Assembly (NCBI GenBank): GCA_022510545.1
Contig: JAFLTG010000001.1
Span: 1 to 64,000, forward strand
Direction: 5' to 3'
Origin: Lachnospiraceae bacterium
GTDB lineage: Bacteria; Bacillota; Clostridia; Lachnospirales; Lachnospiraceae
Length of the DNA stretch: 64,000 nucleotides
Positions within the stretch are counted from its first letter, which is position 1, and each line of letters starts with the position of its first letter. This document shows positions 35,294-44,688 of this stretch, one piece after another. Under the pieces are notes generated by a model. The model was given only the letters and a program-made list of their open reading frames with translations, was not told where the DNA came from and did not search any database. Position numbers and translations under genes: made by a program.

Positions 35294-36400
35294 ATGAAGA
35301 CAGAAAACTTTATCGGGCAATATTTGAAGGAGTATCAGAATTACAAGAAATATTGGAATTATGAGGATGGATGCATACTTCTGGGAGCAAAGGAGATGTA
35401 TGAAGCTACCGGCGATGAAAAGTATTTTACTTTTATCGAAGAGTATCTTAAACCTTTAGTAACTGAAGATGGTACAATAACTAATTATCAGACAGACAAG
35501 TTCAGCATCGACAGCATAAACTGCAGTAAGATTTTGTTTTTTATGTATGATAAGACCGGGGATGAAAAGTATCGTAAGGCGATAGATTTTACAATGGATT
35601 TCCTGCGCAGACACCCCAGATGTGAGTGCGGCAACTTTATCCATAAGCAGGTTTATCCGAACCAGATATGGCTGGACGGATTATATATGGCACAGCCTTT
35701 TTACATGGAATACGAAACAAGATATAATAAAAAGGCTCAATACAAAGATATCGTAAAACAGTATGATAATGTACAAAAATACATATATAACGGAGAAAAG
35801 GGTCTTTGCTATCATGCTTATGATGAGGCAAAGGAGCAGTTCTGGGCAGATAAAAAGACAGGCTGTTCACCTAATTTCTGGTTAAGAAGTATGGGCTGGT
35901 ATCTGATGTCACTTGTGGATGTAATGGATAATATGAGCATTGAGATTTATGAGCAGTACAGAAGGATTCAGGACATATTCAAACTGGTTCACAAGGGCAT
36001 TATGCAGTATCAGGATAAGGAGAGCAAACTCTTTTATCAGGTAATTGACAGAGGTGATGTAGAGAACAATTATCTCGAAACCTCAGGAAGCTCTATGGTA
36101 GCTTATGCCATTATCAAGGCCTGCCGTATGGGAGTACTGTCAAAAGAAAAATATGCAGCTTCCGGCATGGAAATTATGGAGAGTCTTATTGAGAACAAGC
36201 TGAAAGAAGAAGACGGAAAACTGCATCTGACAGGTATCTGCGAGGTGGCCGGTTTAGGACCGGACAATAAGCCAGAGAGAGACGGAAGCGTAGAATACTA
36301 TCTGTCCGAAAAGGTCGTTTCCGATGATGCTAAGGGAGTTGGACCGTTTATGATGGCTTATGGGGAGTATTTAAAGCTTAAAAAGGAATTGGAGGCTTAA
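35294..36400 (+). CDS. GH105 unsaturated rhamnogalacturonyl hydrolase (second copy)
   Basis: This 368-aa GH105 enzyme is a paralogue of the one at 16453-17583. It has the same blocks: YPNQIWLDGLYMAQPF with the catalytic Asp, FWLRSMGWY and YLETSGSS. Cytoplasmic, no signal peptide. AAAGGAG precedes the ATG. It closes the importer/GH43 block and is followed by a terminator. Two copies may separate activity on unsaturated galacturonate linked to rhamnose from that linked to galacturonate. Confidence 0.88.
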   Translation: MKTENFIGQYLKEYQNYKKYWNYEDGCILLGAKEMYEATGDEKYFTFIEEYLKPLVTEDGTITNYQTDKFSIDSINCSKILFFMYDKTGDEKYRKAIDFTMDFLRRHPRCECGNFIHKQVYPNQIWLDGLYMAQPFYMEYETRYNKKAQYKDIVKQYDNVQKYIYNGEKGLCYHAYDEAKEQFWADKKTGCSPNFWLRSMGWYLMSLVDVMDNMSIEIYEQYRRIQDIFKLVHKGIMQYQDKESKLFYQVIDRGDVENNYLETSGSSMVAYAIIKACRMGVLSKEKYAASGMEIMESLIENKLKEEDGKLHLTGICEVAGLGPDNKPERDGSVEYYLSEKVVSDDAKGVGPFMMAYGEYLKLKKELEA

Positions 36401-36440
36401 TAAATTGAGCTGATACGAAATGTCGTAATAAAACATATGA

Positions 36441-36490
36441 AATACTGTCTTGTTGATGGCGGCAAAGTTCATTGACAAGGCAGTTTTTTT
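36441..36490 (+). terminator. Terminator after the second GH105 gene
   Basis: ACTGTCTTGT pairs with ACAAGGCAGT with one mismatch around a long loop, followed by a T7 run. Confidence 0.78.
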
Positions 36491-36494
36491 ATTC

Positions 36495-36532
36495 ATGACA
36501 ATAGAAAGTTTACGCAGCGTGTTTTCTATTGT
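36495..36532 (+). repeat. Dispersed repeat ATGACAATAGAAAGTT, copy 2
   Basis: The same 16-bp start as at 21486, then 11 bp, then TTTTCT. Here ACAATAGAAA pairs with TTTCTATTGT and ACGC with GCGT inside, giving a nearly complete hairpin. Confidence 0.72.
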
Positions 36533-36652
36533 ATTAGTTTTAAAAAAGTTGCATGGCAAATAATCCCTTCATATTTTTTCTCTTTTCCTATCATAATATT
36601 AGAGCAATCTCTGAAAGTTTGCATATTAACTCATTGGAAAGGGGACGCGACT

Positions 36653-39600
36653 ATGCAAAGCAGCAAACTGGGTGGCAAACGCCTGTTGAAAAAAGAACAT
36701 ATCAAAAAGGAAGCTCTCTACCGGTGGCTCTCACTGTTGCTAAGCATTTGTATGGTGTTCTCCATGTTAGGAGGCAGGATTTCTTTCTCTGTCCTTGCAC
36801 GAGAGATTGAACAGATAGAGCCGGAGAGCCGGGAAGAAATCGAGCAGACAGAGCCACAGGAGGAAGTCAAGGTCCGGCTGCTGCGGCAGATTAAGGATGA
36901 GGGCTGGAACCCCTACAGTGTGGACATGTCTATAGAAGAGTTCTACGCACTGATGGATTTGTTTCAGGAGGGTAGGTTGCCTATGGATGAAGAAGAGCTG
37001 GTGGCAGAGTCATCCAACACCGACCCGAATATCGAAGATGGGGAGAGCGGGAATGGCACCGATGAGCTGTATATCCCCAGTACTATGTTCCTGTTCAGTG
37101 GTCTGAATACGGAAAGCATGCCGGGCAGGGACTCCGCAGGTTATAACTGGGGCAAACCGTTGGAATATCATAATGATGCAGGTGATGAAAATTACCCTGC
37201 CGGTCTAAACTCCTATGACAATAACTACACCCGCCCTCCGGAGGGCTGGCGCGGCGTAGAGATAAAAGATAATATGCAGGCTTATGTCATCGTACCGGGC
37301 ATCAACAAAAATGATCATAATATTTCCGGCGATGTGGACCAGAAGCTGTTTCTTCAATACAACGGTTACTATGTCCGCCGGGTCACTGCCCAGAATAACG
37401 ATGTCACTATCCTGGGAGCCATAAAGCTGCAGGAGCAGAATACCTATCTCTATTATTACATCAACAATGAAAAACAGAGCACCGAGGTCAGTGTTACCAC
37501 CTTGCCTGAGGGTCAGAAGTTCATCATCCAGTACTACGTAAACGATTACAGCATCGAATATCAGGTGAAGATGAACGATGTCAACGGCGAAGATGTCACC
37601 CCTAAATGGGTAGATAATATCTTTGGCACGGACCGGACCACCAAGACCAATCTGGGTGCATATGCCTTCACCGCACAGGCGCCTGATGGCTACACACTTT
37701 CTTTCTATCTGGTAAAGAAGAATTCAGATGGCAGCTGGAGTAAGCCGAAGCTGCAGTTGGGAACGAAGGAAGAAAGGGAGAAGGACAGCGAAGGTTTGTA
37801 CACAGGCGTCAACGGTGGCTGGGCTCTGGGTGAGGAGCCGGTGTATGATAAAATATTACCAGGCAATGATTACTCGGTGCTGGTGAATACCGATAAAGGC
37901 CCCGGAACCTTGATGACGAGTGGTACCTTCTACAATAATCAGGTGGATGAAGACCGCCGCATCATCGCCGTACTTAGGCCAAAGTCCAAGCCGGTGTTTG
38001 CAGTTAGGCCTGTTCAGGAAGGGTTAACGGGTGTGAAAGGCCGTGGAACTGCAGCGGCGGAGGGGTATGACTGGGAAGCAGACTATGAATATGCCATTGG
38101 TAAGAGAAAAAAAGACCCATATCCCAAGCGCCCCGCTTCCTATCCTAATCTGGGAGATCCTGCAAGCCCAAACTGGGACTGGGGCAACAGCAATTCGGTG
38201 GAGATGAAGAAGGAAGCTGACGGCACTTATTCTTATTCCTGGATTTTTCAGACTAATACCCCGCAAGTAAGCTATTTCATGGATGCGTTGGAAGTTAACG
38301 GTGTGGGTATTACGGTTCCCTTTTACCCGCACTATTTATGGGACAATAAGAGTGGAGAGAGTATAGGCTCAGAGGGCGGAATGGATGCATGGTATGCAGA
38401 GACCACACTGCCCGACGGTGCAGTAGTCAGGGTGGAATATCTGCTCGTCTTTGGCAACGCTCAGCGTCATTACCGTATTATCGTCACCAACGCCCGGGCC
38501 AATGTCTCTATCACCGGTATGAACCTGAATATGTACATTACCGGCGCACCGGAGTTTTCCGTATACCATTTGGAAGGTGTTACCGGCGTCACCGTGGAGG
38601 ACAGCAACGCCCATGTGGAGGCAATACAATATTACGATAAAGGTGATACAGCAAAAGGTAAGAAAACTGGCTGGAGCGAAGATAGGCAGAAAGCAAATGT
38701 TGTCATCGACTCTATTGATTACAAGACAGGCGATACGAACAACGGCGGCGCAAACATCCGCTTTAAGCTGGCTAATGGGTACGATAGTCCCTACTATCTC
38801 TATGAGAGTGCCCGTGACGGCGTGATATATGGCAGGGACCACAGTCTCCAGGCCTCGGCCATGCGAGATGAGACCGGACATGTTGACCGAGAGAGTCAAA
38901 ATGCGGTGGTGCCCTATGTGTCCGACGGAACTAAGCCCTGGATGAGGTATGATGGGGATACACCAATACCGGTTACTAAGAAGGGCGAGTTGCTGTACGA
39001 TGAGGACGGAAACCCGTTTACCGACTGGAGCAAGATCAGGATTGGGGAAGATGATGAAGAGCAAGTCCTTATCCCCAGGTTGTATGCAACCCCCGGGCCT
39101 CATAATCCGGAGGATTCAACAGATCTGCCGCTAACGAAAGAGGAAGTCATAGCCGATAAGGGCGAAAAGGTGTTCAACTTCGGTGAGGATATAAATGTCA
39201 ATCTGAAGTCCAGGTATATTTACGAGGGTGCCGACGGTTGGTACTACATCCGGCTTACCGGACAGGGGCGGTGGATTAATGATGATATATATGTTGATCC
39301 CAGCAGCAGCGGAAATCCCTACAAGATTGCCCTGTTGACCATCGTGGCCCGTCCGAAGCGATATGTCGTGCGGTATATGCCAAACACCCTGGAGGGGATT
39401 GAGGACGCAGAAGGTAACGTTATCGTTGATGAACGTCTCCCGGGGAATATGCCGGTGATTAATCATTACGCTTCCTGTCCGAAATTCTTCCGGGAGGATG
39501 ATCCTGAGAAACCGGAGGAGCAATTCGATGACAACTCAGGCGCTTTCTACGACGTGGATGTCAATACCATCGCCGTGCTCAGACGAGACAAGCCTACGGA

Positions 39601-40627
39601 CCCTAAAAGCTATTACAAATTTGTTGACTGGGTACTGGTGGATGAAGACTACCAACCGGTCCGTCGGCATGTAATCGGCCCGGATGGCTATTGGCTTAAA
39701 GTTAACGGTGAGTATGTTATGGAGGAGGTTCACTTCACCAGTGGCTCCATCGATATTAAGGACATCTCTGTGTTCGGCATTCTGAACGACGATATGGGCG
39801 CCATTGATATGGACATATATGTCCTGCTGCTGATGCCCACCTGGGATAAAATTGAAAAGCCATTCCATTACACGGTGGCCTTGAACTGGGTGGATGCCTC
39901 AGGTGGGCTGCACGATAAATACTTCCATGGATATTGGTCAGATGTTCAGACTTATTATGAATTAGATGAGAAGGGACTGACCGTCAAGGTACTCACGGAG
40001 TCCGAACCCTTTAAGAAGTGGCTTGACCGGCACCCGGGCTACACCTTCTGGGATGCCGTCAACAATGCAACAGATGGTGTGTACTATAATGAGAGCGATT
40101 CCGCGCATGAAGACAGGGAATCTGATGCATATATGAATCTCACGGACGACGAAAAGAGCGAGGAGGAAAAAATCCGGGACGCCCTGGATGCCTATTTCCC
40201 TGAAATAAAAAATGAAAAGACAAGGCAGAAAAAGTATGATGCCGTCCTGAAATCACTGCTCAATAAGGATAAAGGGGGCAGTTCGGAGGTCGACGACTTC
40301 AACCGCAATGGTGACTACACCTTCACGGTCTGGGAGGACAAAGGCGTCATCGCCATTTGGATGTACGAGAGCGACCCTCAGCAGATTTCAGCCGGTAACG
40401 GAAACAGTGGAACCGAGCCGGGCAATTCGGAGATTTTTGCTCCCTCTTCAGAGGATAATCTGACGAACACACCAACGACATCGGACGCTGCCGGTCTGCC
40501 TCAGACGGGTCAGCTCTGGTGGCCGGTGCCGCTGCTTGTGGCTGTGGGAGGAGCCTTGCTTATGACCGGAGCATCGCTGTTTATCCGAAAAAAGGAATCC
40601 GAGGAGTTCGATGAACCTTATGATTAA
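36653..40627 (+). CDS. Large LPQTG-anchored surface protein
   Basis: This 1324-aa protein has an N-terminal signal region (YRWLSLLLSICMVFSMLGG after a basic stretch) and a C-terminal sorting signal: LPQTG, a hydrophobic helix and the charged tail FIRKKESEEF. It should be linked to the cell wall by the sortase encoded next. The central part is beta-rich and acidic, with no enzyme motif I recognise; it may be an adhesin. The DNA is visibly richer in G and C than its neighbours and codon choice differs, suggesting lateral transfer together with the sortase. AAAGGGGA lies upstream of the ATG. It has a TTGAC-N7-GTCAA palindrome at 38883. Confidence 0.82.
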   Translation: MQSSKLGGKRLLKKEHIKKEALYRWLSLLLSICMVFSMLGGRISFSVLAREIEQIEPESREEIEQTEPQEEVKVRLLRQIKDEGWNPYSVDMSIEEFYALMDLFQEGRLPMDEEELVAESSNTDPNIEDGESGNGTDELYIPSTMFLFSGLNTESMPGRDSAGYNWGKPLEYHNDAGDENYPAGLNSYDNNYTRPPEGWRGVEIKDNMQAYVIVPGINKNDHNISGDVDQKLFLQYNGYYVRRVTAQNNDVTILGAIKLQEQNTYLYYYINNEKQSTEVSVTTLPEGQKFIIQYYVNDYSIEYQVKMNDVNGEDVTPKWVDNIFGTDRTTKTNLGAYAFTAQAPDGYTLSFYLVKKNSDGSWSKPKLQLGTKEEREKDSEGLYTGVNGGWALGEEPVYDKILPGNDYSVLVNTDKGPGTLMTSGTFYNNQVDEDRRIIAVLRPKSKPVFAVRPVQEGLTGVKGRGTAAAEGYDWEADYEYAIGKRKKDPYPKRPASYPNLGDPASPNWDWGNSNSVEMKKEADGTYSYSWIFQTNTPQVSYFMDALEVNGVGITVPFYPHYLWDNKSGESIGSEGGMDAWYAETTLPDGAVVRVEYLLVFGNAQRHYRIIVTNARANVSITGMNLNMYITGAPEFSVYHLEGVTGVTVEDSNAHVEAIQYYDKGDTAKGKKTGWSEDRQKANVVIDSIDYKTGDTNNGGANIRFKLANGYDSPYYLYESARDGVIYGRDHSLQASAMRDETGHVDRESQNAVVPYVSDGTKPWMRYDGDTPIPVTKKGELLYDEDGNPFTDWSKIRIGEDDEEQVLIPRLYATPGPHNPEDSTDLPLTKEEVIADKGEKVFNFGEDINVNLKSRYIYEGADGWYYIRLTGQGRWINDDIYVDPSSSGNPYKIALLTIVARPKRYVVRYMPNTLEGIEDAEGNVIVDERLPGNMPVINHYASCPKFFREDDPEKPEEQFDDNSGAFYDVDVNTIAVLRRDKPTDPKSYYKFVDWVLVDEDYQPVRRHVIGPDGYWLKVNGEYVMEEVHFTSGSIDIKDISVFGILNDDMGAIDMDIYVLLLMPTWDKIEKPFHYTVALNWVDASGGLHDKYFHGYWSDVQTYYELDEKGLTVKVLTESEPFKKWLDRHPGYTFWDAVNNATDGVYYNESDSAHEDRESDAYMNLTDDEKSEEEKIRDALDAYFPEIKNEKTRQKKYDAVLKSLLNKDKGGSSEVDDFNRNGDYTFTVWEDKGVIAIWMYESDPQQISAGNGNSGTEPGNSEIFAPSSEDNLTNTPTTSDAAGLPQTGQLWWPVPLLVAVGGALLMTGASLFIRKKESEEFDEPYD

Positions 40628-41240
40628 GCGACATTGTGGTATGGTGTTGATGAACATTGGCATATTGGCTGTGGCGGCGGGAATTGGTCTGAGCGGCTAT
40701 AATCTGTGGGATAACTACCGGGTTGGCATTCAGGCCTACACCGTACTGGATGCCATTGTCCGGCAGCAGGAAGAGGTGGAGGAAACGGGCACAAACGAGA
40801 CTGCGTCCGGGCTTCCACCGGATCCTGGCCGGGAACTGCCGATACTGGAGGTGGACGGATACCGATATATAGGAACTGTCTCCATACCGGTAATCGATGT
40901 GGAGCAGCCGGTGCAGGAGGACTGGAGCCTTGCGCTGTTGAAAGCATCACCCTGTCGGTACATGGGCTCGCCGTATCAGGGAGATTTGATAATCTGCGCC
41001 CACAATTATGCCACACACTTCGGACGGTTGAAAAATCTGTCGCCCGGAGATGAAGTGATCTTCACTGATGCAGAGGGGAATGAGTTTCGCTATACCGTTG
41101 TGGAACTGGAGAGCCTTGCAGGTACAGCGGTGGAAGAGATGAAGAGCGGGGAATGGGATCTGACGCTCTTCACCTGTACAATGGGAGGTCAGGCGCGGGT
41201 CACGGTGCGTTGTGATCTGCTTGAAAACGATGGGGCATAG
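40611..41240 (+). CDS. Sortase
   Basis: This 209-aa membrane-anchored transpeptidase cuts LPXTG-type signals between Thr and Gly and links the protein to the cell wall. One N-terminal helix (GMVLMNIGILAVAAGIGLSG) is followed by the sortase barrel with the catalytic His in ICAHNYATHF, Cys in TLFTCTMGG and Arg in VTVRCDL. It overlaps the end of the LPQTG protein gene by 17 bp, which implies translational coupling and a dedicated substrate. The class (D or E-like) cannot be fixed from the sequence alone. It has the same GC-rich composition as its partner. Confidence 0.88.
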   Translation: MNLMIKRHCGMVLMNIGILAVAAGIGLSGYNLWDNYRVGIQAYTVLDAIVRQQEEVEETGTNETASGLPPDPGRELPILEVDGYRYIGTVSIPVIDVEQPVQEDWSLALLKASPCRYMGSPYQGDLIICAHNYATHFGRLKNLSPGDEVIFTDAEGNEFRYTVVELESLAGTAVEEMKSGEWDLTLFTCTMGGQARVTVRCDLLENDGA

Positions 41241-41258
41241 CATCGGAAAAATAAATAG

Positions 41259-41308
41259 TGGCATAACAAGCGGTAGGACATTACAGTTTTACCGCTATTT
41301 TTATGCCA
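41259..41308 (+). terminator. Hairpin terminator after the sortase gene
   Basis: GGCATAA/TTATGCC encloses AGCGGTA/TACCGCT, giving a two-tier stem; the stem is T-rich on the 3' side. From 41309 to 41490 no gene is seen; TATAAT at 41402 may be a -10 box but lacks a -35 box at normal spacing. Confidence 0.6.
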
Positions 41309-41509
41309 AAAGCCGGCTTACTATTTGTACAATCCGCCCCCTCTATGCCCCAGCTACAAAAAATTTAAAATTTTTTGAAGATAATCACGCTGATTTTCCG
41401 TTATAATAAATAGGAGTGTATCAATAAACGCTAAATTGCAGAAGACACTGTTATGCGCATCAAGTAAGGCACACAGAGAGGGGGTGGGCGTATACGCAGG
41501 GAAGAACAG

Positions 41510-42010
41510 TTGACCGAGTTGATTGATTCTTACCAGAATCTTGTGTTTTCCATCTGTTATAAAATGACTGCCGACTATTTTGCGGCTGAAGACCTTGCAC
41601 AGGACACCTTTCTATCTGCATATGAGCATTTGAAAACTTTTGACGGCACGAATCCCAAGGCCTGGATTTGCAGGATTGCCACCAATAAATGTCTCGATTA
41701 TATGTCGAATTCCGGGCGACGTAGCATTCCTACCGAGGACGTTTATCTGGGAAATGATATGCGTGCGGCGCCGATTGCGGATACGCCTGAGAACGTCTAT
41801 ATGGAGAATGAGATAAAGGAGATGCTCTTAATACATTGTCAGAAATTAAAGCCGCCCTATAACGAGATTGCAAAGGCATATTATTATGACGAAATGGATG
41901 CAAAGGAGATTGCCGCAATCAGAGGGCAGAAACTCAAAACAATACAGACGCAGATATACAGGGCGAGGAGTATGCTAAGAAAAATATACAGAAAGGAGAA
42001 CATCGCATGA
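41510..42010 (+). CDS. ECF-type RNA polymerase sigma factor
   Basis: This 166-aa protein has sigma region 2 (LIDSYQNLVFSICYKMTADYFAAEDLAQDTFLSAY, then ATNKCLDYM) and region 4 (LKPPYNEIAKAYYYDEMDAKEIA, then QTQIYRARSMLRK). It would direct RNA polymerase to an envelope-related regulon, probably including its own operon. The ORF begins at TTG 41510, with AGGGAAG upstream. The frame stays open further upstream, and an ATA at 41492 behind a strong GGGGGTG would add RREEQ residues often seen in this family. The next gene overlaps the stop codon by 4 bp and is a likely anti-sigma. Confidence 0.85.
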   Translation: MTELIDSYQNLVFSICYKMTADYFAAEDLAQDTFLSAYEHLKTFDGTNPKAWICRIATNKCLDYMSNSGRRSIPTEDVYLGNDMRAAPIADTPENVYMENEIKEMLLIHCQKLKPPYNEIAKAYYYDEMDAKEIAAIRGQKLKTIQTQIYRARSMLRKIYRKENIA

Positions 42011-42522
42011 AGAATATCAATGATGACTATCTTACCGATGAGGCTTTGGAAGAGCTTATTGCTTCGGTTGAATCAGAGCCGCTATTGCATCCGCCCAAGG
42101 GTTTTGGGGACGAGATAATATATCATATACGCCAAAAAAGAAAGTATAAAAAGAATCTGCAGTTGTTTTCCTACAGTATGAAAGTGATTGCAGCAACTGC
42201 GGCGTCGCTGGCGATAGTACTTGCAGTGCCGGATAATATCAGCAGAGAGGAAGGTCCGATGACCGGAATCATATCACAGTTGCAGGACGGTATAGAGAAT
42301 AGTCAGATGAACAAGGCAGAGGATCAGGATAACATAATGAAGAATCAGGCAGACGGAACAAACGATCATAAACAGTTCGGTCAGGAAAGAAAAAAATCAT
42401 ATGATGAGAGATTTACCTATAAACTCAATAAACATATGGACGAATATGTCAGTATAGTAAACGGAAAATTGAATGAATTAGTACGAATGGAGGTAAAGTT
42501 TAATGAGAAAGAAGAAGAATAG
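42007..42522 (+). CDS. Putative anti-sigma factor, single-pass membrane protein
   Basis: This 171-aa protein has an acidic N-terminus (DDYLTDEALEELIASVE), a basic patch, one membrane helix at about residues 58-76 (MKVIAATAASLAIVLAV) and an outer, charged C-terminal part. Size, topology and the ATGA overlap with the ECF sigma gene are those of an anti-sigma factor. No zinc-binding His/Cys motif is visible, so the family is unclear. The assignment rests mainly on position and topology. Confidence 0.6.
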   Translation: MKNINDDYLTDEALEELIASVESEPLLHPPKGFGDEIIYHIRQKRKYKKNLQLFSYSMKVIAATAASLAIVLAVPDNISREEGPMTGIISQLQDGIENSQMNKAEDQDNIMKNQADGTNDHKQFGQERKKSYDERFTYKLNKHMDEYVSIVNGKLNELVRMEVKFNEKEEE

Positions 42523-43174
42523 ATTTTTATTATTTTGCTTTTCATTTTTGCCGGGAGCAGGAGAGTTATATCTGGGATTTATGAATATGGGGCTCAGCCT
42601 GATTTTGACATTTTCACTGTTATGGGTGGTTGTTGGTGTTACAAGCATTGGAATACTTTCATTTTTACCAATGGTACTTTGGGTATACAGTTTCTTCCAT
42701 GCTAATAATTTAGGCGCCTTGAGCGATGAAGAATTTTACAGAATAGAAGATACTTATCTGTTTGGTTTGGACCACAAGGAAATGGAGTCTCTTAAAAAAT
42801 CTTTATCCGGACGTTACAGAAAAGTCGCTGCAATAATTTTGATACTGTTGGGAATTTCAATGTTATGGGATGTAACAACAGACTATATATACGATATGGT
42901 AGGTCCTGATTTCTATTATGCGTATGTTGCCCGTTATGTAAATGCTATCAGCTCAGATCTGCCACAGCTTATTATAAGTATAGTTATTATCTGGTGCGGG
43001 GTTAAGCTTATACGGGGTAAGAAGATTGAGCTGGATAACATAGAGGAAAGTACAGAGAAAAATGCGCATAACGGCATGTATCAGAACGTAAGTCCGAATA
43101 TGAACCAAACCGGAAATCCGAATATGAATCAAGATATGAACCATGATTCTCAGCAGGGAGGGGGTCAGCAATAG
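42503..43174 (+). CDS. Multi-pass membrane protein, TM2-like
   Basis: This 223-aa protein begins RFLLFCFSFLPGAGELYLGFMNMGLSL, a hairpin of two hydrophobic helices with the Pro-Gly-Ala-Gly turn seen in TM2-type proteins. Two more membrane helices follow, then a low-complexity tail of Asn, Met, Gln and Gly (NMNQTGNPNMNQDMNHD). It overlaps the putative anti-sigma gene by 20 bp and the stop codon lies 1 bp before the next start, so the four genes form one operon. The function is unknown; a stress-sensing role in the envelope is an inference. Confidence 0.6.
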   Translation: MRKKKNRFLLFCFSFLPGAGELYLGFMNMGLSLILTFSLLWVVVGVTSIGILSFLPMVLWVYSFFHANNLGALSDEEFYRIEDTYLFGLDHKEMESLKKSLSGRYRKVAAIILILLGISMLWDVTTDYIYDMVGPDFYYAYVARYVNAISSDLPQLIISIVIIWCGVKLIRGKKIELDNIEESTEKNAHNGMYQNVSPNMNQTGNPNMNQDMNHDSQQGGGQQ

Positions 43175-43175
43175 C

Positions 43176-44666
43176 ATGGAAAGGATGATGAATCAATCAA
43201 ACAGTTTTGACCAAACTGGTCAAAGTAATAAGGAGGCATACCATACACGCAGAGTAGGCTCATTTACATGTGGCCTGATGCTGGTATTGTACGGAATATT
43301 ATTTATGGTTCATATCATACAGCCGAAATTAAACTATAATCTGATTTTTGAATTGTGGCCGCTCATACTGGTCTTCCTCGGAGTGGAGATTCTTATAAGC
43401 TGTACCGGAAGGAATCAGGAAAAAAAGAAATATGTCTATGACTTTGGGGCAGTATTCCTTATATTTATAGTTGCATTCTTTGCGATGGTAATGTCGGTTG
43501 TTAGCTATTATAACGAATATTATGACAGAGTTTACAGCGCTGATGCGGACAGTGAAGGTAATGCAGGTTATGCTCAGACCGTCAGCGGTTCAAAGGACTT
43601 TGCCGCAAAAGATATAAATTCAATAAACCTGAGTAACGAATTCTGGGATATAAAGGTTATGCCTTCAGAAGATAGTGATATTCATGTCAGTTATAACGGA
43701 ACGATGCGTGGCGGTGAAGACACAGTTAGACTTAATCAGGTACAGGACAGTATTGTTATGGAAATAAGGGAAGTTCCATATACTGTAAATATTCCGTTCT
43801 GGCATAGTGTGAATTATGGAAGGATTGGCGGAGAGGCAGTACTTTATCTTCCGGAGAATGATACCATAGTCCTGAATCTTAACAATGAATCCGGAGATAT
43901 GCTGCTTAAGGATGTTTCCTGTAAAACTTTTGTGCTTGATAATGAATATGGCAATGTAAACCTTGAGAATGTTGTCTGTGCAGCAGATTTTTCGTATGAA
44001 AATAATTCCGGGAATATCCGGATTCAGAATATTTCCTGCGAGGGGCTTAAATTAAATAATGATTATGGAAATGCAAATCTTAACAATATTTACTGTAAAG
44101 GTTTTGATTTTAATAACGATTCCGGGAATATTAAGATTGAAAACAGTTCCTGCGGGGACTTTGATTTAAATAATGGATATGGTGACCTTAAGTTTAACAA
44201 TACTTCATTTGGGACTTTTGTATTAAATAATGATGCCGGACGTATTGATTCGAAGAATATAACAGTCAAAGATGCTGATATTAAAACAAATTCAGGAAAT
44301 ATAGAAATAGTGGAAAGTAGTGTAGACGTCGCCAGAATAGATACAGATTCCGCATCTATGACATTTGACGGGGTTTTGGCAGGTTCCCTGAATATCAAAT
44401 CAGCATATGGCAATGTAAATTTAAAGGACATCGACGTAAAGACAGAGACAACCATATCCAGCGACTCAGGAAATGTCAATGTCCGGTATAAAGATAAGCC
44501 GGATGACATATCTTTTGATATAAGAAGCGAATATGGCAATATAAGACTCGGCCTGCAGAACGTACAATATGAACATAACTCGGATACTGAAAAAAGAGGA
44601 ATTATCGGAAACGGAACATATAATATACGGGTTGAGACTGACAGCAGTAATATTACGCTGGAGTAG
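43176..44666 (+). CDS. DUF4097-type beta-helix protein with LiaF-like membrane domain
   Basis: This 496-aa protein has a cytosolic start, about four membrane helices (GSFTCGLMLVLYGILFMV, LWPLILVFLGVEILI and others) and a long outer beta-helix. The outer part is built of ~20-residue repeats such as LNNEYGNVNLENV, LNNDYGNANLNNI and FNNDSGNIKIENS, typical of DUF4097 proteins. Related proteins accompany envelope-stress systems (LiaF-type membrane part). The start at 43176 has GGGAGGGGG upstream. The N-terminal linker holds a TTGAC-N7-GTCAA palindrome (43207-43223). It is the last gene of the sigma-factor operon. Confidence 0.75.
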   Translation: MERMMNQSNSFDQTGQSNKEAYHTRRVGSFTCGLMLVLYGILFMVHIIQPKLNYNLIFELWPLILVFLGVEILISCTGRNQEKKKYVYDFGAVFLIFIVAFFAMVMSVVSYYNEYYDRVYSADADSEGNAGYAQTVSGSKDFAAKDINSINLSNEFWDIKVMPSEDSDIHVSYNGTMRGGEDTVRLNQVQDSIVMEIREVPYTVNIPFWHSVNYGRIGGEAVLYLPENDTIVLNLNNESGDMLLKDVSCKTFVLDNEYGNVNLENVVCAADFSYENNSGNIRIQNISCEGLKLNNDYGNANLNNIYCKGFDFNNDSGNIKIENSSCGDFDLNNGYGDLKFNNTSFGTFVLNNDAGRIDSKNITVKDADIKTNSGNIEIVESSVDVARIDTDSASMTFDGVLAGSLNIKSAYGNVNLKDIDVKTETTISSDSGNVNVRYKDKPDDISFDIRSEYGNIRLGLQNVQYEHNSDTEKRGIIGNGTYNIRVETDSSNITLE

Positions 44667-44688
44667 AATATAAGCTGTATATTACTTT

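Noticed and set aside
38369-39103. 244-aa antisense ORF in the surface protein gene
   Set aside because: This shadow frame is kept open by the GC-rich codons of the real gene. The peptide has no coherent pattern.
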